Of a stretch of 64,000 bases of DNA, positions 59,261 through 64,000 are shown piece after piece. The notes under the pieces are model-generated. The model worked only from the letters and a program-made list of their open reading frames with translations. It ran no database searches and had not been told where the DNA came from. Positions within the stretch are counted from its first letter, which is position 1. Every line of letters begins with the position of its first letter. The stretch is from Sophora flavescens (taxonomy: Eukaryota; Streptophyta; Magnoliopsida; Fabales; Fabaceae), in the NCBI GenBank assembly GCA_030762895.1, contig CM061067.1, forward strand, positions 163,926,518 through 163,990,517, given 5' to 3'. The position numbers were made by a program, and so were the translations under genes.

Positions 59261-59585
59261 CTTGCGGGGCGAGAAGTGGCTCGCGGCGCGAGTCTTAAAA
59301 ATCTGCCCTTCAGAGAATCGTCCTCTCGCGAGGCGAGAAGGTAACTCGCGAGGCGACACAGAGAGGGTGAAGTTTCTGGCGCAGTCAGGCCTTCTGGTTC
59401 GCGAGGCGAAACGTGATTCGCGAGGCGACACAGAAAGGCTGACTGTTGCTGATCAGCTTGCCTTCAGGTTAGCGTGGCGAGATACAGTCTCGCGAGGCGA
59501 GACAGAAATGGTGCCTGTTGCTGCTTTGGCTGGTACTCTGGCTCGCGAGGCTAGATACAGGCTCGCGAGGCGAAACTTCAAAGTT
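59250..59585. repeat. Paired TCGCGAGGCGA palindromes in the Athila LTR
   Basis: Pairs of CTCGCGAGGCGA-like 12-mers, members about 20 bp apart, recur every ~65-70 bp, for example at 59322, 59345, 59398, 59416, 59490, 59541 and 59561, with degenerate forms near 59262 and 59281. Confidence 0.85.
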
Positions 59586-59805
59586 CTACTTGGCTCAATT
59601 TCTTCTCTTTTCATGCTCTCTCTTCAACCAAGCTTTATCAAGGCCAAATATTAGGCAATTAATCACAAATTCCTGCAAAACAACACACAAAACCAGCTTA
59701 TCTGTTCCAAGGGAAAAACTAACCAAAATCAAACTAAAATGGCCTAACTATATGCAATGCATGCAGAAATATATAAGGAAAAATGAGGTGAAATCACACT
59801 CATCA

Positions 59806-60957
59806 GGAAACAAATGGCAAAAGAAACTAAGTGAAAAGTGAGAGTATGGTATTTATAGAGATAGTGGCGCCATCTTGGGAAGGATCTAGATGATGATGAG
59901 TTGTCTTGCTAAAAGGATTCAAATGCAATTAAGTTCTAAGGACCAATTTGCAAAGATTCCATAAGTTGAAGGACTAGTTTGCAAATTGTCAATAAAGTGT
60001 CATGATGATGATTTTACCACATTTAATGCAAGCTTATCTCGACTTTGTTGGATGAATTTATGGGTCAAAGATATTTTAGGATAATTCATGAAGGTTTGAG
60101 AAGAATCAAGAATGATATAGAATAATCAAGAATGATGTAGAAAATTGTGGAACACTCTAGAAAAATCTTGATTCATCCAACAACAAATGAGGCAGCCATC
60201 AATCCTCATGGTCTTGCGCATGGGCTGGGTTAGTTTGAGCTTGGGTTCATTTTTGTGGGGCCCACTTGAAAATTTAAGCATTAAGCTTAAGATAGGAAAC
60301 TTGTATAGTTTCAAATAGGCTTTATGGAATAAATCCATGAACTAGAAAATTTTGGGCTTCTAAGCCACGACCATTTGAGATTGGAAACAAGAATTCTATC
60401 CCAATCCACTTGAAAAAACTTAGAAACTAATTTAGGGACAAAAGGGTAATTTACAGAAAGTTCAGGGGCTTAAACGTAAAATTCATAAATTTTCTATTTA
60501 ACCCTGAAAAACCTTCTAGACTTAAAAATATGATTCATCCCCTTGAATCATCTCAAAATCCTAAGTTAAACCCTCTATCGGCTCTTAGAAACTCTGAAAT
60601 CCCTTCCGTCGTCTACCCGATTACGCGTTCCGCCCGTAATACGTAAATTATTTTATTTTTTTCTGAAAAAAATTCTAAAAATACAGAATTGTAGAAAATA
60701 AAATAATAAACTTAAGTCCTTCATTCACGAATTAAAATTAGTTCTTTTGAGCAGTATTATTATACTGTCAATGGAATTCGCGGGTCGGGTTTCGCCTGAC
60801 TTTCCAACCTAAATTTTAATCGTAGCTTCCTACGGTCAAGTAGGATTGAGTGGTAAACTCCGTTTATTTAAAATAATTTTTCTAAAACTCAAATAAATTT
60901 ATAAACATATTTATATGTATTACTGTTATTTAAAACAGTAAAATACAGGGTGTTACA
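59806..60957 (-). repeat. Tekay/Del-type 3' LTR, truncated
   Basis: On the minus strand the LTR starts TGTAACACCC at 60957, the typical start of Tekay/Del LTRs, just after a GAGGACGAATTTTTTTTTTAG tract in the interior. It runs to 59806, where the Athila LTR begins. A TATA box (CTATAAATACC, minus strand) lies near 59852, so the R/U5 end of this LTR is what is missing. No gene lies inside. Confidence 0.75.
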
Positions 60958-63900
60958 TTACTACCCCACTAAAAAAAAAATTCGTCCTCAAAATTATGTA
61001 CCTGTAAATAAATCAGGATACTGTAACTTCATTTTGTCTTCTACTTCCCACGTTGCTTCTCCAGTCACGTCATCCCAAATAACTTTGACCAACGAGATTT
61101 GTTTACCTCTGAGCTGCTTAGTCATCTTATCCGCGATTCGCACAGGTAAAGTCTCATAAGACAAGTTTTCTTTTAGTTGTAATGGATCAGGTTCAATTAC
61201 GTGAGATGGATCAGGAATATACTTCCTCAATTGTGAAACATGAAAGACATCATGAAGATTGGATAGAAACAGTGGTAAAGAAATTTTATAAGCTACTGGA
61301 CCTACCCGACGAAGAATTTGGTATGGTCCAATGAATTTAGGAGTGAGTTTCCTGGATTTAATTACCCTACCACCCCCAGTCGTTGGCGTGACTCTCAAAA
61401 ACACATGCTTACCTTCCTCAAATTCAAGAGGTCGTTGTCTCTTGTCAGCATAACTTTTCTGTCGACTCTGAGTTGTCCGCATTTTCTCTTGGATCATTTT
61501 CACCTTTTCCGTCGTTTGTTGCACGATATCTGGTCCAACCATGAAACTCGCACCATCCTGGTGCCAACATAAAGGCGTTCTGCACCGTCGACCATACAAC
61601 ACTTCATAGGGTGCCATTCCTATGCTCGAGTGAAAACTGTTATTATAAGTGAATTCTATCGGTGATAGATACTCATCCCGACTTCCAAAGCATTTTCCAG
61701 CACACAGGCTCTCAATAAATCTTCAAGAGACTGAATAATCCTCTCTGATTGTCCATCCGTTTGAGGATGATACGCAGAACTCAATCTAAGTTTCGTTCCC
61801 AACGACTCTTGCAGACTTTGCCAAAATCTTGATGTAAATCTCGGATCACGATCTGACACAATACTCAAGGTACTCCATGTAATCTAACAATTTCATCGAT
61901 GTACAACTGGGTTAGTCTTTCCAATAAGTATTTCACATTAACTGGTAAAAAGTGGGCTGACTTTGTCAATCGATTGACTATTACCCAAATGGAGTCATAC
62001 CCTTTCCGAGTTTTTGGCAAACCTGACACAAAATCCATCGCAATATCATCCCATTTCCATTCTGGAATGTCTAAGGATTGTAACATTCCTGCTGGTCTTT
62101 GATGTTCTACCTTAACCTTTTGGCAAGTTAAACACGCAGCTACAAATTCCATTACATCTTTCTTCATGCCATGCCACCAATACAATTTCTTTAAATCTTG
62201 ATACATCTTAGTAGCTCCGGGATGCAAACTCAACTTACTCCTATGAGCCTCTTCAAGAATCAACTTCCTCATTTCAACATCATTTGGTACACAAATCCTC
62301 TCACCAAACCTTAAGATTCCATCATTTCCTTCTTTAAATTCCAACACAGCTCCCTGCCGCACTAACTCTCTTTCTCTTTGTAGGTATTGATCACTTTCTT
62401 GTTTTTCCTTAATTTGTTCCATTAGTCCACTTGAAATAGTAATCATACCCAAACACAATTTTCCTGGAAATGTCTTAATCATCAATCGCATATCTCGGAA
62501 TTGTTCCAACAACTGTTGCTCTTTAACCATCATTGCCGATATATGCATTGATTTCCTACTCAAAGCATCTGCTACAACATTCGCTTTTCCAGGATGATAC
62601 TGTAGTTGGAAATCATAATCCTTTAGAAATTCCAACCAACGCCTCTGTCTCATGTTCAGCTCCTTTTGATCAAACAGGTATTTCAAACTTTTATGGTCAC
62701 TGAAAACATTAAAAGTCGCTCCATACAAATAATGTGAAGCATCACAATAAACCTCAAAAAGCTCATGAGGATCAGGTAGTATCAATACCGGTGAAGTAGT
62801 CAACCTTCGCTTTAACTCTTGAAAACTTTCTTCACAGGCTTCAGTCCATACAAACGCTTGCTCCTTTCGAGTTAATTGGGTAAGGGCCCCTTCTATTTTA
62901 GAAAATCCCTCAATGAATCTTCTATAGTATCCCGTTAAACCCACAAAACTATGAATTTCTGTCACCGTCTTAGACCTTTTCCATTGAAAAACAGTCTCAA
63001 CTTTCGACGGATCAACAGCAATTCCTTCACTCGAAACTATGTGTCCTAAGAATTGAACTTGGTCTAACCAAAATTCACACTTTTCAGGTTTCGCGTAAAT
63101 TTGTTTCTCCTTTAAAATTTGGAGAACCACACTGAGATGTTCAGCGTGTTTTTCTTTACTGGGAGAATAGATTAGAATATCGTCGATGAAAACAATGACA
63201 AACTGATCTAAATAAGGACGAAAAATCCTATTCATGTAATCCATGAATATTTCCGGAGCATTCGTAACTCCGAACGGCATCACAAGATACTCATAATGTC
63301 CATAACGTGTCCTAAACGCAGTTTTAAGAACGTCCTCCGCCTTCACGCGAATTTGATGATAACCCGAATGTAGATCTATCTTTGAGAAAACAGTTGCTCC
63401 ACATAACTGATCCATTAAGTCGTCTATCCTTGGAAGTGGATACTTATTATTAATCGTCACTTTATTCAACTGACGAAAATCTACGCATAAACGAGAAGTT
63501 CCGTCTTTCTTCTTCACTAATAAAACTGGAGCTCCCCAAGGTGATACACTAGGTCTAATGAATTCCTTCCGCATCAGTTCCACTAATTGTCCTTTTAATT
63601 CCTCAAGTTCTGATGGCGACATTCGATATGGTGCTATGGATATTGGTCCAGTACCTGGGACCAGATCAATCGCGAACTCAATCTCCTGAACAGGTGGTAA
63701 TCCAGGTACATCTTCAGGAAAAACCTCCAGAAACTCATTGACAACGGGTATATCCTGCAAGTCTAACTCACTCTTAACGTCTAAGGAAAATAATAGCATG
63801 TATCCTTGCGCTCCCTCTTTTAAAGAAGCTTTTAATTGATTAGCAGTTAACAATCCAAAAATCTCATCCGTAGGAAAAACTAGGGTTTTACGAGCACAAT

Positions 63901-64000
63901 CAATCAAGATATGATTAGAAGACAACCAATCCATGCCTAAAATTACATCTAACTGTATTAAAGGCAGGCAGATCAGGTTAACAAAAAAATGTTTATCCTG
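60958..64000 (-). mobile_element. Tekay/Del-type Ty3/gypsy retrotransposon (chromovirus), interior, continues past the window
   Basis: Minus-strand polyprotein region in gypsy order: protease end, reverse transcriptase, RNase H, integrase, chromodomain-like C-terminus. The reading frame is open at base 64000, so gag and the 5' LTR lie beyond the window. Confidence 0.92.
60994..64000 (-). pseudogene. Tekay-type pol polyprotein, frameshifted and with an RNase H deletion
   Basis: The frame entering from 64000 has the protease end (LDVILGMDWLSSNHILIDC). The reverse transcriptase follows (FIRPSVSPWGAPVLLVKKKD, IDLHSGYHQIRVK, VIVFIDDILIYSPS with the F-IDD box). RNase H reads YCDASHYLYGATFNVFSDH: about 40 residues normally between YCDAS and HYLYG are missing in frame, including the catalytic Glu. 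Integrase follows with a zinc finger (HPGATKMYQDLKKLYWWHGM ... CLTCQKVK) and DFVSGLPKT. One-base losses near 61868 and 61690 break the frame before the last piece (61617-60994), which ends in a chromodomain-like region (VIWDDVTGEATWEVEDKMKL). Inactive. Confidence 0.9.

Larger units (their letters stand above)
48158..59805 (-). mobile_element. Athila-type Ty3/gypsy retrotransposon, minus strand, 3' end missing
   Basis: On the minus strand, in order: a 5' LTR (59805 down to 53919, interrupted by a CACTA element at 54419-58853), a tRNA-Asp primer site (53895-53912), then gag, protease, reverse transcriptase, RNase H and integrase down to about 48158. Lineage signs are the FEIKASLLNLVQQNQFGGL gag motif and FMDDFSVFG in the reverse transcriptase. 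The usual 3' non-coding or env-like region and the 3' LTR are absent; the sequence breaks into LINE DNA. The intact LTR would be about 1.45 kb. Confidence 0.88.
53919..59805 (-). repeat. Athila 5' LTR, split by a CACTA element
   Basis: Minus strand: TGATGAGTGTGATTTC at 59805 to GTACGTATCA at 53919. Removing 54419-58853 leaves about 1,450 bp. The part at 59250-59580 holds about ten TCGCCTCGCGAG-type palindromes in pairs, like those of the LTRs at 17425 and 21335. Confidence 0.85.

Noticed and set aside
59262..59654. 130-codon open frame rich in Arg/Glu
   Set aside because: It is the translation of the CpG-rich palindrome array in the Athila LTR; its repeated peptide simply mirrors the DNA repeat. 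The frames at 17680-18049 and 21590-21887 are the same case.

Overview
The window is a repeat-dominated stretch of a plant nuclear genome. Plant-type introns, En/Spm (CACTA), hAT, Mutator, Ty1/copia, Athila and Tekay elements, and a TSO1-like gene point to a eudicot. The style of the repeats suggests a legume, but that is an inference and not proven here. I see one apparently intact host gene, a tesmin/TSO1-like CXC (CPP) regulator on the minus strand at 39453-44241 with ten coding exons. Nearly everything else is mobile-element DNA in various stages of decay.

Left third (1-30.6 kb). The window opens inside the 3' end of a CACTA element that carries a receptor-kinase fragment. Next comes a ~2.9 kb segment with an hAT transposase remnant, present twice in direct orientation (2071-4010 plus 24388-25376, and 27646-30578). 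Copy 1 is split by a four-level nest. A CACTA element (4011-24387, TSD TGC) sits in the segment. A second CACTA (11868-23355, TSD TTT) sits in an intron of the first one's Ulp1-protease-like gene. An LTR retroelement (17425-22588, TSD TTCTC) sits in the second one's transposase gene. Copy 2 of the segment keeps the empty site of the outer insertion. Between the two copies lies a possible gene-carrying CACTA (25379-27616).

Middle (30.6-48.2 kb). A Ty1/copia element on the minus strand has both LTRs (32410-37877). It is followed by an RNase H-like fragment, the TSO1-like gene, an inverted-repeat element, a Mutator-like element with a 9-bp target duplication (46468-47520), and a truncated LINE ORF1.

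Right third (48.2-64 kb). An Athila-type Ty3/gypsy element on the minus strand has lost its 3' end. Its 5' LTR is interrupted by a CACTA element (54419-58853, TSD GTA) that carries a B3-like exon. It abuts a Tekay/Del-type Ty3/gypsy element with a C-terminal chromodomain-like region, which runs off the window end.

How the parts relate. Neither large CACTA transposase gene is intact. Most of the outer element's premature stops look like C-to-T or G-to-A changes, as expected of methylated silenced DNA. The element ends and target duplications are well kept, so the order of events can be read: segment duplication, outer CACTA, inner CACTA, LTR element. Two LTR families in the window share a tRNA-Asp primer site, a TGATGAG LTR start and paired TCGCCTCGCGAG palindromes, suggesting that the small one is a non-autonomous relative of the Athila group.
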